Shown: positions 18,223 through 26,509 of the stretch, one piece after another
Position numbering within the stretch: position 1 is the stretch's first letter
Layout of the letters: every line of letters begins with the position of its first letter
Origin: Parvibaculaceae bacterium PLY_AMNH_Bact1
GTDB taxonomy: Bacteria; Pseudomonadota; Alphaproteobacteria; Parvibaculales; Parvibaculaceae
NCBI GenBank assembly: GCA_032881465.1
Contig: CP126168.1
Coordinates: 2,790,001-2,854,000, forward strand
Direction of reading: 5' to 3'
DNA length: 64,000 nt
Made by a program: the position numbers and the translations under genes
The notes under the pieces: model-generated
The model's input: only the letters and a program-made list of their open reading frames with translations
Database searches by the model: none
What the model was told of the DNA's origin: nothing

Positions 18223-19458
18223 TCAGCGCTCCGACCAGCGGGGCGTCGGGTGACGCAATTCCGCTTCAGATGCATTGGATGGATAAACAACCCGGTATTC
18301 GCCATCCTGGATCTGAAAAAGAACCATTGGCTTAGCGATATTCCGTCCCGTCTCATCAAAATCGATGCCACCGTAGAACGTCATCATATCTGTTTCAGCA
18401 AGTGCGTCCCTAACCGCAAGCGGATCAAATGATCCCGCCCGTTCAAACGCATCAGCAAACACCATAACCGCAGCCGCTGACTCTGCAGATTGATAGGGCG
18501 GCGCATAGCCATACGTCGCTTCAAACAGGGTGGCAAAGTCACGAGCCGAGCCAAACAAGTCATCAGAGTAAGAAAGTCCAGGCGCCCACTGAGAGGCACA
18601 AAGTACAAACTCCGCCTTCTCCGCAAATTTCTCAATGACCTGTGCTGCATCACAATGAGTGAGCGCAAGCATTGGAATATCAATTCGACTGTCCGCAATC
18701 TGTCTAATCGCCAACGCCGCACCCTTCGCATGACCTGAGACAACGAGAAGGTCGGGCCGAAGAGCCCGCACTTTTGCAAGCGTCGCTGACATGTCATTCA
18801 ATTCAGGCGGTAGCTTGTCGTCGATCACAACGCTCATACCCAGCCTTTCGGCATCGGCGATCACACCGGTCCGGACATCCTGCGAGAAGGGGTCATTCTC
18901 CATCGCCAACCCAACACGCAGAGTTTGACCTTCGCCAGCGGTCTCCGCGGCAAGCGCGACAGCTCCTTGCAGATATTGTTCAGTCGTCGACAACACGGCG
19001 AAAAGGTACTTGTACCCTTCCTGAAAAAGCGAAATAGATGCACCATTCGCCTCAACCATGGGGATGCCGTACTTTTCCGTGATGGGAGCCATAGCCCTGG
19101 TAAGGCCGGATGAATATGGGCCCAGGATAAATTGCACACCATCTTGCTGGATTAAACGTTCCGCTAGTTGGGCGCCGCGGGCCGGAGTCGATTCATCGTC
19201 GTAATAGATAATGCCGAGTTTGTATGTCTGCCCATCAACATCCACCCCTCCAGCTTCGTTGATCTGCTCCACCGCTAAATCATATCCCTTGCGGGTATGG
19301 GCACCATTGGTCGAATACTTACCCGTCAGCGAAATAGCTGCGCCTAAATAGACCGTGTCACCCTCAACTTTCGCGGACGTTCCGGTGACCATCGCCGCAG
19401 TCAGAGTGGCTCCCATCAGAACCACACCCAGCTTTTTCAACACATTTCCCAAATTCAT
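18223..19458 (-). CDS. periplasmic substrate-binding protein of the Liv-type ABC operon
   Basis: First gene of the operon. A signal peptide (MNLGNVLKKLGVVLMGATLT, cleavage near TSA) leads into a type I periplasmic binding fold: YLGAAISLTGKYSTNGAHTRKGYDLAVEQINEAGGV, then FILGPYSSGLTRAMAPITEKYGIPMVEANGAS. The GPYSS and ANGAS loops line the ligand cleft of amino-acid and amide binders. The ligand cannot be named. The ATG at 19458 has GGAG 8-9 bp ahead; the earlier in-frame ATG at 19473 overlaps that site. Confidence 0.9.
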   Translation of the reverse strand: MNLGNVLKKLGVVLMGATLTAAMVTGTSAKVEGDTVYLGAAISLTGKYSTNGAHTRKGYDLAVEQINEAGGVDVDGQTYKLGIIYYDDESTPARGAQLAERLIQQDGVQFILGPYSSGLTRAMAPITEKYGIPMVEANGASISLFQEGYKYLFAVLSTTEQYLQGAVALAAETAGEGQTLRVGLAMENDPFSQDVRTGVIADAERLGMSVVIDDKLPPELNDMSATLAKVRALRPDLLVVSGHAKGAALAIRQIADSRIDIPMLALTHCDAAQVIEKFAEKAEFVLCASQWAPGLSYSDDLFGSARDFATLFEATYGYAPPYQSAESAAAVMVFADAFERAGSFDPLAVRDALAETDMMTFYGGIDFDETGRNIAKPMVLFQIQDGEYRVVYPSNASEAELRHPTPRWSER

Positions 19459-19549
19459 TGTGTGGATCTCCAAAAATACGCGAGCCAGGCGATATATTAA
19501 CCACCCCCCTCAGAGCATCAATCATGCGTTTTTTCAAGCCGCGTGTGGG

Positions 19550-19577
19550 TTGAAAGGCGGAAAATCAGCTCTTATGT
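19550..19577 (+). promoter_or_regulatory. possible promoter of hsp20
   Basis: TTGAAA at 19550-19555 and TTATGT at 19572-19577 are 16 bp apart, a loose match to a sigma-32-like arrangement. It would give a 5' leader of about 120 nt before the Hsp20 start. This is weak pattern evidence only. Confidence 0.25.
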
Positions 19578-19654
19578 CAATTGGACCGGGATGCCACAGA
19601 TTGGGTTTCGGACCAACACTAACTGGCGAGCTGCCACTGCAAATGGAGCCGCTG

Positions 19655-19669
19655 GGGCACGAGATGCCC
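19655..19669 (+). promoter_or_regulatory. hairpin in the hsp20 leader
   Basis: GGGCA and TGCCC pair around CGAGA, 34 bp before the Hsp20 start. Small heat shock genes of alphaproteobacteria often carry RNA thermometers (ROSE type) in their leaders. The hairpin does not itself cover the ribosome site, so this is suggestive only. Confidence 0.3.
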
Positions 19670-19703
19670 AACCACAACATCGCTTATGAAAGGATGTGCT
19701 GAT

Positions 19704-20174
19704 ATGCGTACGTTTGATTTTTCCCCTCTTTATCGCTCAACAGTAGGTTTTGACCGGATGGCATCTCTTCTAGATGCCGCTGAGAGCGACACTGGCAATG
19801 GCTACCCGCCCTACAACATTGAACGGACAGGAGATGCGGCTTATCGCATCACCATGGCCGTCGCAGGCTTTGGTGAAGACGAGATAACCATCGAAGCCCA
19901 GCAAAACAAACTCACCATCACGGGCAAAAAGGGAGCGGTCGACGAGGATCAGGTAAAATACCTCCATCGCGGCATCGCGACTCGCAGCTTTCAGCGGCAA
20001 TTTGAACTGGCCGACTATGTCGAAGTGAAAGCCGCCGCACTCGAAAACGGCCTGCTCCATGTGGACCTTGCACGGGAAATTCCCGAAGCGATGAAAGCGC
20101 GGACTATCGCAATTAACAGGTCATCATCAGACCAACCCTCAATCGAAGGAAAGGTCGATTCAGAAGCGGCATAG
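19704..20174 (+). CDS. small heat shock protein Hsp20 (IbpA-like)
   Basis: A 156-residue chaperone that holds unfolding proteins. The N-terminus MRTFDFSPLYRSTVGFDRMASLLD is the usual IbpA/HspA start of alphaproteobacteria, so the ATG at 19704, 10 bp after GAAAGGA, is chosen. The alpha-crystallin domain spans about residues 32-130 (YPPYNIERTGDAAYRITMAVAGF to ALENGLLHVDLARE). A short charged tail follows with a weak match to the IXI-type end. Confidence 0.95.
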   Translation: MRTFDFSPLYRSTVGFDRMASLLDAAESDTGNGYPPYNIERTGDAAYRITMAVAGFGEDEITIEAQQNKLTITGKKGAVDEDQVKYLHRGIATRSFQRQFELADYVEVKAAALENGLLHVDLAREIPEAMKARTIAINRSSSDQPSIEGKVDSEAA

Positions 20175-20201
20175 ACCTGTTGCCGAAACCTCTCATGCAT
20201 C

Positions 20202-20229
20202 AAGGCGCCCCTGTCGGGGCGCCTTTTTT
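20202..20229 (+). terminator. intrinsic terminator of hsp20
   Basis: AAGGCGCCCC and GGGGCGCCTT pair perfectly over TGTC and run into TTTTTT. It lies 28 bp after the Hsp20 stop. Confidence 0.9.
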
Positions 20230-20391
20230 GCGTCTCCGCATGTCGCAGTTTGTTGAAACATGTATTTCAACATTAACAACTTCCTAAGACTTCGCAAACC
20301 AACCGGGAGTCTGCCAGAAATTACAGAGTGCAAGGGCTGTTTTAAGAGATATTTCACTGCCGCTACCTAATCTCAGGACAGTTTGGGGAAA

Positions 20392-22620
20392 ATGCGACGG
20401 TGGCGGGTATCTATGAGTGAAACACGAAAAGCGCAATTTGCGCCACGCACTCTGTTGTTGGCATTCGCGGGCATCGCTTTTTCGGCTGTCTTGTTGCTGA
20501 CGCTTACGCCTCTAGCAGTCGTCCACATGCTCGAACATCACCTTACGTCGAGTGAAATTGACAGCATCCCCGTGATATCTGATTCCACCATCCTCGTTGC
20601 AGCAGCGAGTTTTGTGCTGGCGCTCGCATTTGCGAGCTGTCTAATCCATTTCTGGAAAAAGAGCCTTCTCGCACCCATTCGCGAGATAAATCAATTGCTC
20701 GTCAAAAATGGGGACCTCAGCGACATTGAGATCACATCTTTGTCCAACGGCAATCTCACAACCACAGCACGCACTTTGGCCGACGCATTCGCCCAATCGA
20801 AATGTGCGAGGAACGAAGCAGAGCGTTTCCGTTTGGTAGCAGAGGCTATCGATCACTCGGTACTTATGACCGATACGGACGGATATCTGGTGTGGGCGAA
20901 CCCAAGCTTCTCTGAAATGACAGGATATTCGTTGGAAGAAGTCATTGGTCGCAAGCCAGGCCACTTCCTGCGCGCACCCGAGAGCGAACCCTCCACCACA
21001 GCCGCAATCGATCGCCATATTCGCGACCACAAAGGTTTTGACACAGAAGTCCTCAACATGACCAAGGATGGTCGGCGCTTCTGGGCTCAACTGGAAGTCC
21101 GACCTGTTTTTGGCGCAGACGGACAAGTCATAAACTTCATCGGCATCGAACGTGATATCACCGAGGACAAACGGACTGAGGCCGCTCTTGAAGCGAACCG
21201 AGTTGAACTACAACAACGTATAATTGATTTACAAAGCGCCAAGAGCGAACTTGAGGCCGAACGAGCCAAACTAGCGTCGTCTGCCAACGAACTATCCTCC
21301 GCGAAAGATGCTGCCGAACAAGCAAACAGAGCAAAGTCGGAGTTTCTTGCAACGGTCAGCCACGAGCTCCGCACTCCTATGAACGGCGTACTGGGAATGG
21401 CTGAGCTTTTGATAGACAGCGATCTCAACCAGGAACAGCGTGATCATGCATCCGCTATCAAAGACTCAGGTGAGAGTTTGCTCGTTCTGTTAAACGACAT
21501 TCTTGATCTCTCGCGTCTTGAAGCACAGGGTCTTGAGCTGGAGACTGTTCCCATTCGCCTCGCAGATATCATCGCAGCTGTAACAGATGTCATGCGGGCA
21601 AACGCTAACGATCGAGGACTGGAGCTGAAGACGGATATTTCTCCGAACGCACCGGAGGTCGTGATGGGCGACCCGACCCGCCTCCGCCAGATCCTCTTTA
21701 ATCTCACCAGCAACGCGATCAAATTTACAGATCAGGGAAGCGTCGGTGTTTTTGCGAGCCTAGATGCCGACAAAGGCGGAAATTTCATAAGAATTGATGT
21801 AACAGACACCGGCATCGGCATTTCGCAAGAGGCACAAGCACGTTTATTCGAACGTTTCTCCCAAGCCGACAGTTCGATCTCACGAACACATGGCGGCACG
21901 GGCCTTGGTCTTGCGATCTGCCGTGAACTCGCAAGGCTCATGGACGGAGATATTTCCGTCGAAAGCACACCTGGGGAAGGCAGCAAATTCTCAGTCTCTG
22001 TGCCACTAGCCCGCCCCAACGAAGACACGGTCAGCCCCGCAACTGATGATGTGTCCACCACACAATCATCGTCCGCGGGAGAGGTAACCGATAGCTGGCG
22101 CATTCTGGTAGCAGAAGATCAGCCTATAAATGCCAAGCTGATGACCGCCATAATGGGGCGTCTAAACCACACTTTGACGATTGCTCCCAATGGGGTTGAA
22201 GTCATCAAAGAACTGCGCAAGGACGATTTTGACCTCATCCTGATGGATATCCAGATGCCCGAAATGGACGGTATCTTGGCGACGAAGGTCATCAGAAGTT
22301 CAGACGAACCATGGCACGATATTCCAATTATTGCACTTACCGCTCATGCAATGGCGGGAACACGCGACACCTACCTTCAGGCAGGTATGAACGGGTTTGT
22401 TTCAAAGCCGATCAGCATTGACGCGCTTGTGCATGAAATCAGCACCGTAATGTCGGGCGCGGCGACCAACGGCGAAGATATTCAGGTTCGCGAATGCCAC
22501 GAGCAGGCACCTGTGCAGGAAAAAGACACACCGCACGCACCCCCCAGCGACGACGACGAAGCATTCCTTGCCGACATGCTGAACGATTTAGTGGAAGAAG
22601 ACGACCAGACAGCCGCCTAA
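20392..22620 (+). CDS. hybrid sensor histidine kinase with receiver domain
   Basis: Two N-terminal membrane segments ([20 protein letters not shown] and [20 protein letters not shown]) enclose a short periplasmic loop. A PAS domain follows ([24 protein letters not shown]), then a coiled coil. The HisKA phosphosite is in [15 protein letters not shown]-binding boxes are [16 protein letters not shown] and GGTGLGLAI, and a receiver has [12 protein letters not shown] receiver without a fused Hpt suggests phosphotransfer to the separate Hpt protein just downstream on the other strand. ATG 20392 or ATG 20413 (MSETRKAQ) may be the start; neither ribosome site is clear. Confidence 0.9.
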   Translation: MRRWRVSMSETRKAQFAPRTLLLAFAGIAFSAVLLLTLTPLAVVHMLEHHLTSSEIDSIPVISDSTILVAAASFVLALAFASCLIHFWKKSLLAPIREINQLLVKNGDLSDIEITSLSNGNLTTTARTLADAFAQSKCARNEAERFRLVAEAIDHSVLMTDTDGYLVWANPSFSEMTGYSLEEVIGRKPGHFLRAPESEPSTTAAIDRHIRDHKGFDTEVLNMTKDGRRFWAQLEVRPVFGADGQVINFIGIERDITEDKRTEAALEANRVELQQRIIDLQSAKSELEAERAKLASSANELSSAKDAAEQANRAKSEFLATVSHELRTPMNGVLGMAELLIDSDLNQEQRDHASAIKDSGESLLVLLNDILDLSRLEAQGLELETVPIRLADIIAAVTDVMRANANDRGLELKTDISPNAPEVVMGDPTRLRQILFNLTSNAIKFTDQGSVGVFASLDADKGGNFIRIDVTDTGIGISQEAQARLFERFSQADSSISRTHGGTGLGLAICRELARLMDGDISVESTPGEGSKFSVSVPLARPNEDTVSPATDDVSTTQSSSAGEVTDSWRILVAEDQPINAKLMTAIMGRLNHTLTIAPNGVEVIKELRKDDFDLILMDIQMPEMDGILATKVIRSSDEPWHDIPIIALTAHAMAGTRDTYLQAGMNGFVSKPISIDALVHEISTVMSGAATNGEDIQVRECHEQAPVQEKDTPHAPPSDDDEAFLADMLNDLVEEDDQTAA

Positions 22621-22645
22621 TCTTTCTTTGATCGTTTGATGGAAT

Positions 22646-23071
22646 TTAGGATTTCGAGTGCAGGTCACGCAGCGATTGAACGATTTTTTGACCGGTCTCG
22701 CCACCATCGCCAACAATACCTTTAGAAACGACCCGTTCCATTACCTGCACGTGCTGCCCAATGACTTGCAAATCGCGCGCACTCGTTTGCCCACTTTGTC
22801 CGCGAAGCAAATCACAGAGAGAAGCGGCAATAGAGGTCACAAGGTCATATCCAAATGACCCGGCCTGGCCTTTCAGGTTATGCGCGACACCAAACAGGTC
22901 TTCCAGAAGAGCTGCTTCTGGGCCATTTGAATTCACAGACGCAAAAACCTTGGTGAGTTGATCCACATCCGCGCGCAATTGATGGACATACTCATCCTTC
23001 AGCGCATTGATTGCCGCCTCAGCCTGAGCCAAACGGTCTGCTCGTGAGTCTGTTGTATTGGCGTCCGCCAT
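22646..23071 (-). CDS. Hpt domain protein (phosphotransfer)
   Basis: A 141-residue helical protein with the Hpt motif AHNLKGQAGSFGYDLVT at about 88-104; the His is the phospho-acceptor. It converges on the hybrid kinase gene, leaving 25 bp between the stops. It is the obvious candidate to take phosphate from the kinase receiver and pass it to a response regulator encoded elsewhere. That link is inferred from position. Confidence 0.85.
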   Translation of the reverse strand: MADANTTDSRADRLAQAEAAINALKDEYVHQLRADVDQLTKVFASVNSNGPEAALLEDLFGVAHNLKGQAGSFGYDLVTSIAASLCDLLRGQSGQTSARDLQVIGQHVQVMERVVSKGIVGDGGETGQKIVQSLRDLHSKS

Positions 23072-23207
23072 GAATCTACCGTTTCAAACTGCATAAGATC
23101 GAAACGCTAGTTTAGGCAGGTGCCCTTAAAAAGCTCTGAACATCCGATTTGGCCGAAAACAGCCAATGACGGGCACTAGAAAAGAGGATCTCGTGCCCGC
23201 GCAAACC

Positions 23208-23690
23208 TCACGAAAACTTCTGCTTAATCAGGTGATCAATGGAAACCACACCAGCACCACGCGCCACGAGGTAGATCAGAACACTGGCCCAGAGCAGGTG
23301 GAGAGACCAAGCACCCGGATAGACAAAAATCTGAATGACCAGGGTCATTACTAACAATGCCGCAGCGCCAAAACGCGTTGCAAACCCGAGCACAATCAGA
23401 ACCGGGAAGAAGTGTTCCGCATATGTCGCCATGTAGGCCGCAATGTTGTGAGGAATAAGCGGCAAGGCGTACTCATACTCGAAAAGGAAAAATGTGCTTG
23501 GCTTCAAGGTGAGGAAGCCCTCCACCTTTGTCCGGGCCGATGTCCAAAACACCATCGCAATACTCACCCGCATGGCGAGTTCAAAGACGAGAGAAGGAAT
23601 GCGATCGAAAAGCCCAACGACCAACTCAACCAAGGAAGTGATTTGCCCGACCGGGCCGATATTGCTCTGTGTTTCACTCATTTTTTGCAA
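23208..23690 (-). CDS. DoxX family membrane protein (BufD-like)
   Basis: Four hydrophobic segments and the motif [24 protein letters not shown] near the N-terminus identify a DoxX protein of 160 residues. It is the last gene after bufA-bufB-bufC, the usual place of the DoxX partner in bufferin operons. Its role there is not established; redox or quinone-linked handling in the inner membrane is a common suggestion. It starts 8 bp after the bufC stop. Confidence 0.82.
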   Translation of the reverse strand: MQKMSETQSNIGPVGQITSLVELVVGLFDRIPSLVFELAMRVSIAMVFWTSARTKVEGFLTLKPSTFFLFEYEYALPLIPHNIAAYMATYAEHFFPVLIVLGFATRFGAAALLVMTLVIQIFVYPGAWSLHLLWASVLIYLVARGAGVVSIDHLIKQKFS

Positions 23691-23698
23691 TCCATGCG

Positions 23699-24466
23699 TT
23701 AAGAGCGGATGAGACGGGCAAACCCGCCGCCGCTGAGAAGAAGATGTAGGATATGGCTGAGGTCAAAATCGCCCTGCAAATTCTGCGCGGCTGTCGCAGC
23801 GACACCAAACGTTTCGCCGGACCTCAGAGCATCAACGAACACCAGAGCGCCACGCTCAACTTGGTGCACGACAACCGACAGGTTGGACCTGAGAAGAAGC
23901 GCTGCCTCTCCTCCTTCATTGACATTCATAGCTCCAGGGTCTTGCCCTGGTTGGTGCGCCTGCCAAAGCGACACAACCGGATGCGCTGATTGCAGCGTTT
24001 GGAGTGACGGATGAAGAACGAACTTCACATCTCCCAGGTATGCCTGGGGGACTGCTGAAATCGCATCAGGAGTGAGAGGAGCTTCGTCAGCAGCATGGTA
24101 GCTGCGGAGCCATGCCAATTCAAAACGTGCAACATCGCTCAAATAGGGCAGCGACGACACAGGCGGAAAGCCATCTAAGAACTCGGGCATGGCCGCCCCA
24201 AAGCCGATTAGCGTTCCTCGGGCCGGCATATTGTCCCGCAAATACTCCCGTGCCATCGCGCGGAAGAACTCCTGCCCGACCAATTGCAGCACGACAGGAA
24301 ATGCTTTTTCCAAACCGTCAATCAGGCTGGCATAAACATTGTTCCGATAAACATTCACGCGGCTCTCTAGCGGGATCGGTTCCGCTGCACGGACATTGGC
24401 CAGAACCCCGTCTCCACCGAGCACCGCGGACCCAAACTCACTCTGAAAATCACGCAGGGAGAGCAT
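23699..24466 (-). CDS. bufC: BufC-like DUF2063 partner protein
   Basis: Named in databases as a putative DNA-binding domain (DUF2063), this protein is the partner of DUF692 iron oxidases. It begins [20 protein letters not shown] and has the family pattern [41 protein letters not shown]. It presents the precursor to BufB, by analogy with MbnC. The ATG at 24466 has a full AGGAGG 8 bp ahead; the longer frame to 24496 is not needed. It overlaps the end of bufB by 17 bp. Confidence 0.85.
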   Translation of the reverse strand: MLSLRDFQSEFGSAVLGGDGVLANVRAAEPIPLESRVNVYRNNVYASLIDGLEKAFPVVLQLVGQEFFRAMAREYLRDNMPARGTLIGFGAAMPEFLDGFPPVSSLPYLSDVARFELAWLRSYHAADEAPLTPDAISAVPQAYLGDVKFVLHPSLQTLQSAHPVVSLWQAHQPGQDPGAMNVNEGGEAALLLRSNLSVVVHQVERGALVFVDALRSGETFGVAATAAQNLQGDFDLSHILHLLLSGGGFARLIRS

Positions 24467-25367
24467 CTCTATGCCTCCTGCCCAACACCGGGCCACTTTG
24501 CTTCAGCAGGGCATCTGCTTTGTCAGCTTCCGCTTTCAAAACATCCCATGGAGGCACATTCGTGTCCCATTCAACCAGCGTGGGTTTTGGCCCTACGCGA
24601 TCGATCAAACGCCCAAATAGTTTCCAGACATCCTCAACAACGGCGGAACCATGATCATCAATGCGAAGCTGTGCACCATTGATCTCTTCGACAGCGTGGC
24701 CAGCCACGTGCACTTCACCAATCAGGTCTGCAGGGATTGAGTCAATGTAAGATCTGGGATCAAACCCATGATTGCAGGCGGAAACAAATACGTTATTCAC
24801 ATCAAGCAGAAGCCCACACCCCGTGCGGTCGGCAAGCGCAACAAGGAACTCTGGCTCCTCCATCACCTCGCCTACAAAGCTCAGATAGGTCGACGGGTTT
24901 TCAACGAGCACCTGTCGCTTCAACGCCGATTGCATATGATCAACATGCTCGGCCATAACATTCAGCGCTTCCTCAGTGAGTGGCAACGGCAAAAGGTCGT
25001 TCAGAAAATCACCCTGATGGGTTGCCCAGGCGAGATGCTCTGACACGAGTGCCGGCTGATAGCGTTCGACAAGCGAGGCAAAGCGCGCGAGGTGGTCCTC
25101 GTCCAAGGGATCAACACCGCCCAGCGACATACCCACACCGTGAAGCGACAAAGGATAGTCTTGTCTGATGGCGCTGAGATAAGCATGTGGGCTGCCCCCC
25201 TCGCCCATATAGTTTTCAGGGTGAACCTCGAACCAGCCAATATCGGGTTTTGTCTCGAGGACCCTCTTGTAGTGATCAGCCTTCAACCCGACCCCGGCGC
25301 GGGCCAGGATCGGGTCGGGCTGATATGCCGGATGATTGGTCATTGGGGACGTTACCGGGAGGGGCAC
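24450..25367 (-). CDS. bufB: BufB-like DUF692 multinuclear iron oxidase (MNIO)
   Basis: A TIM-barrel iron enzyme of the MbnB/BufB family. Metal-site segments are EVHPENY, SLHGVGMSLG, SEHLAW, VENPSTY, LLLDVNNVFV, EVHVAGH, DDHG and VEWD. In characterised bufferin systems the enzyme converts precursor cysteines to 5-thiooxazoles using iron and O2. It lies 25 bp after the precursor gene. The start may be GTG 25367 (AAAGG ahead) or ATG 25343 (MTNHPAYQ); the domain begins after both. Confidence 0.92.
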   Translation of the reverse strand: MPLPVTSPMTNHPAYQPDPILARAGVGLKADHYKRVLETKPDIGWFEVHPENYMGEGGSPHAYLSAIRQDYPLSLHGVGMSLGGVDPLDEDHLARFASLVERYQPALVSEHLAWATHQGDFLNDLLPLPLTEEALNVMAEHVDHMQSALKRQVLVENPSTYLSFVGEVMEEPEFLVALADRTGCGLLLDVNNVFVSACNHGFDPRSYIDSIPADLIGEVHVAGHAVEEINGAQLRIDDHGSAVVEDVWKLFGRLIDRVGPKPTLVEWDTNVPPWDVLKAEADKADALLKQSGPVLGRRHRDALPA

Positions 25368-25392
25368 CCGGCACCTTTCATCCAGCCAGCAC

Positions 25393-25680
25393 TTAAGGAC
25401 GTTCTACTTCGGCAAGACTGCCTTTACCGTGAGGCGTATCGATGGAAGTACAGGTACCCGCAGGAACCAGCTTCCAGGCGTTGCCTTGATAATCAATAGT
25501 GGACGTACCGGCGCATGATGTACCCGGACCAGCAGCACAATCGTTCGCACCGGCAAGGGAGATGCCGTAGCATTTTTCCATGCCGGACGGTGTTGCAGCG
25601 GAAACAGGTGCGGTTGCAAGCGTCAAAGCGGCACTCATAGCACCGGCTAGAACGAGAGCTGACGTGGTTGACTTATTCAT
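25393..25680 (-). CDS. bufA1: bufferin-type copper-binding peptide precursor (DUF2282, BufA1)
   Basis: A 95-residue precursor with a signal peptide ([20 protein letters not shown], cleavage near SAA) and four cysteines at 37, 48, 56 and 77. The block [15 protein letters not shown], then SCAG and VPAGTC, is the DUF2282 bufferin pattern. In studied bufferins the two central cysteines are modified by BufB/BufC and the peptide sequesters copper in the periplasm; that is family knowledge. The ATG at 25680 has GGAGAG ahead; the frame to 25788 has no such site. First gene of the operon. Confidence 0.9.
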   Translation of the reverse strand: MNKSTTSALVLAGAMSAALTLATAPVSAATPSGMEKCYGISLAGANDCAAGPGTSCAGTSTIDYQGNAWKLVPAGTCTSIDTPHGKGSLAEVERP

Positions 25681-25728
25681 GAATTCTCTCCAGATGGGTT
25701 TGCGGTTTCGGTTCAAAACATTTCCCCG

Positions 25729-25754
25729 GCCCGAGCACCAAATCGCGCTCGGCC
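25729..25754 (-). promoter_or_regulatory. hairpin in the bufA leader
   Basis: CCGAGC (25731-25736) pairs with GCTCGG (25747-25752) over a 10-nt loop, with further G-C pairs outside. It lies about 50-75 bp before the bufA start. It could be part of the leader RNA or an operator. No known motif is recognised. Confidence 0.3.
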
Positions 25755-25880
25755 TTGTGGCTAAGAGAATGGGGATGGAACCTCTCAACTGGAAATCACG
25801 AATACGCGCCTACAGTCACATTCTCGTTCACCGTCTTGTGAACCCAAGACTGGCGGAATGCCTGATCAGGTGAGCAGTTT

Positions 25881-26509
25881 TGCAGCAAAGACCGTGAGCT
25901 CCGTTGAGCAGCCGCCACCGGCCTTTAGAGGCGTTACTGGCTACGCGCTAAACAGCAAGCACTAGGACAGGCAGTCCCCAAGCATCCTTTCGAGGAATCG
26001 CTTTCGAGAGGTCAAAAGACGAGTCTCACGCTCATTTGAGCACCTACAAGCCCGCGGCATCTTTAACTATTTGCGATTTAGACCGGAAGATTCTTCTAAC
26101 TATTTGAAATATATGTGAATTTTATAGGTCAACAAGACTGACTTACTCTCTTGATCCATCCCCCCCTTATCTGGCAATATCCCCTCCGCTCCGGACCTGC
26201 GGACGGAGCTTCCTAGCGCTCAGCCCAGCGGCGGCGCGCCAAGGGTAAAGCGCCTGGCCCAGGCGCAATTAAGTACAGGGCGTCCAGCAGAAAGGCCCGC
26301 CAAATGGCGGCACTGCACCGGACACGTGGCAGAGCGTTGTGATCCAACCCCCTGTCGCGCGTTTCTCGCGGGATGTACGCCGTGAAACGGCAAAGTGGTT
26401 GAGCTTCTGAGCGCGGTCAGCACTGAAGCTCGACAGTAGATCGTGAAAATGCCTGCCGGGTCCTATTCATGGACCGGCAAGCAGGATCAGAAGACGAATT
26501 TAGGTTGGG
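25881..26509. other. long intergenic region before gltB with a hairpin-rich stretch
   Basis: About 830 bp separate bufA and gltB, and I find no credible gene. The left part (25881-26150) is unremarkable and AT-richer near 26060-26150. The right part is GC-rich and dense in hairpins: 26184-26208 (CTCCG/CGGAG with inner TCCG/CGGA), 26250-26266 (GCGCCTGG/CCAGGCGC), 26297-26310 (CCGCC/GGCGG) and 26379-26391 (GCCG/CGGC). It may be the gltB leader RNA or a separate small RNA. I matched it to no known riboswitch. Confidence 0.4.

Noticed and set aside
24450-25680. Methanobactin (MbnABC) cluster
   Set aside because: The DUF692 enzyme is related to MbnB, but the precursor is a DUF2282 protein with a signal peptide and four Cys, and a DoxX gene follows. 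This is the bufferin arrangement.
26355-26391. Resemblance of TTTCTCGCGGGATGTACGCC to the 5' part of 6S RNA
   Set aside because: The matching 3' arm that should close the 6S structure is not found at the expected distance, so the match is probably chance.
26220-26423. 67-codon open frame on the minus strand in the gltB upstream region
   Set aside because: It has no ribosome site, its composition is not protein-like, and it lies over the hairpin-rich stretch. It is more likely a by-product of structured non-coding sequence.
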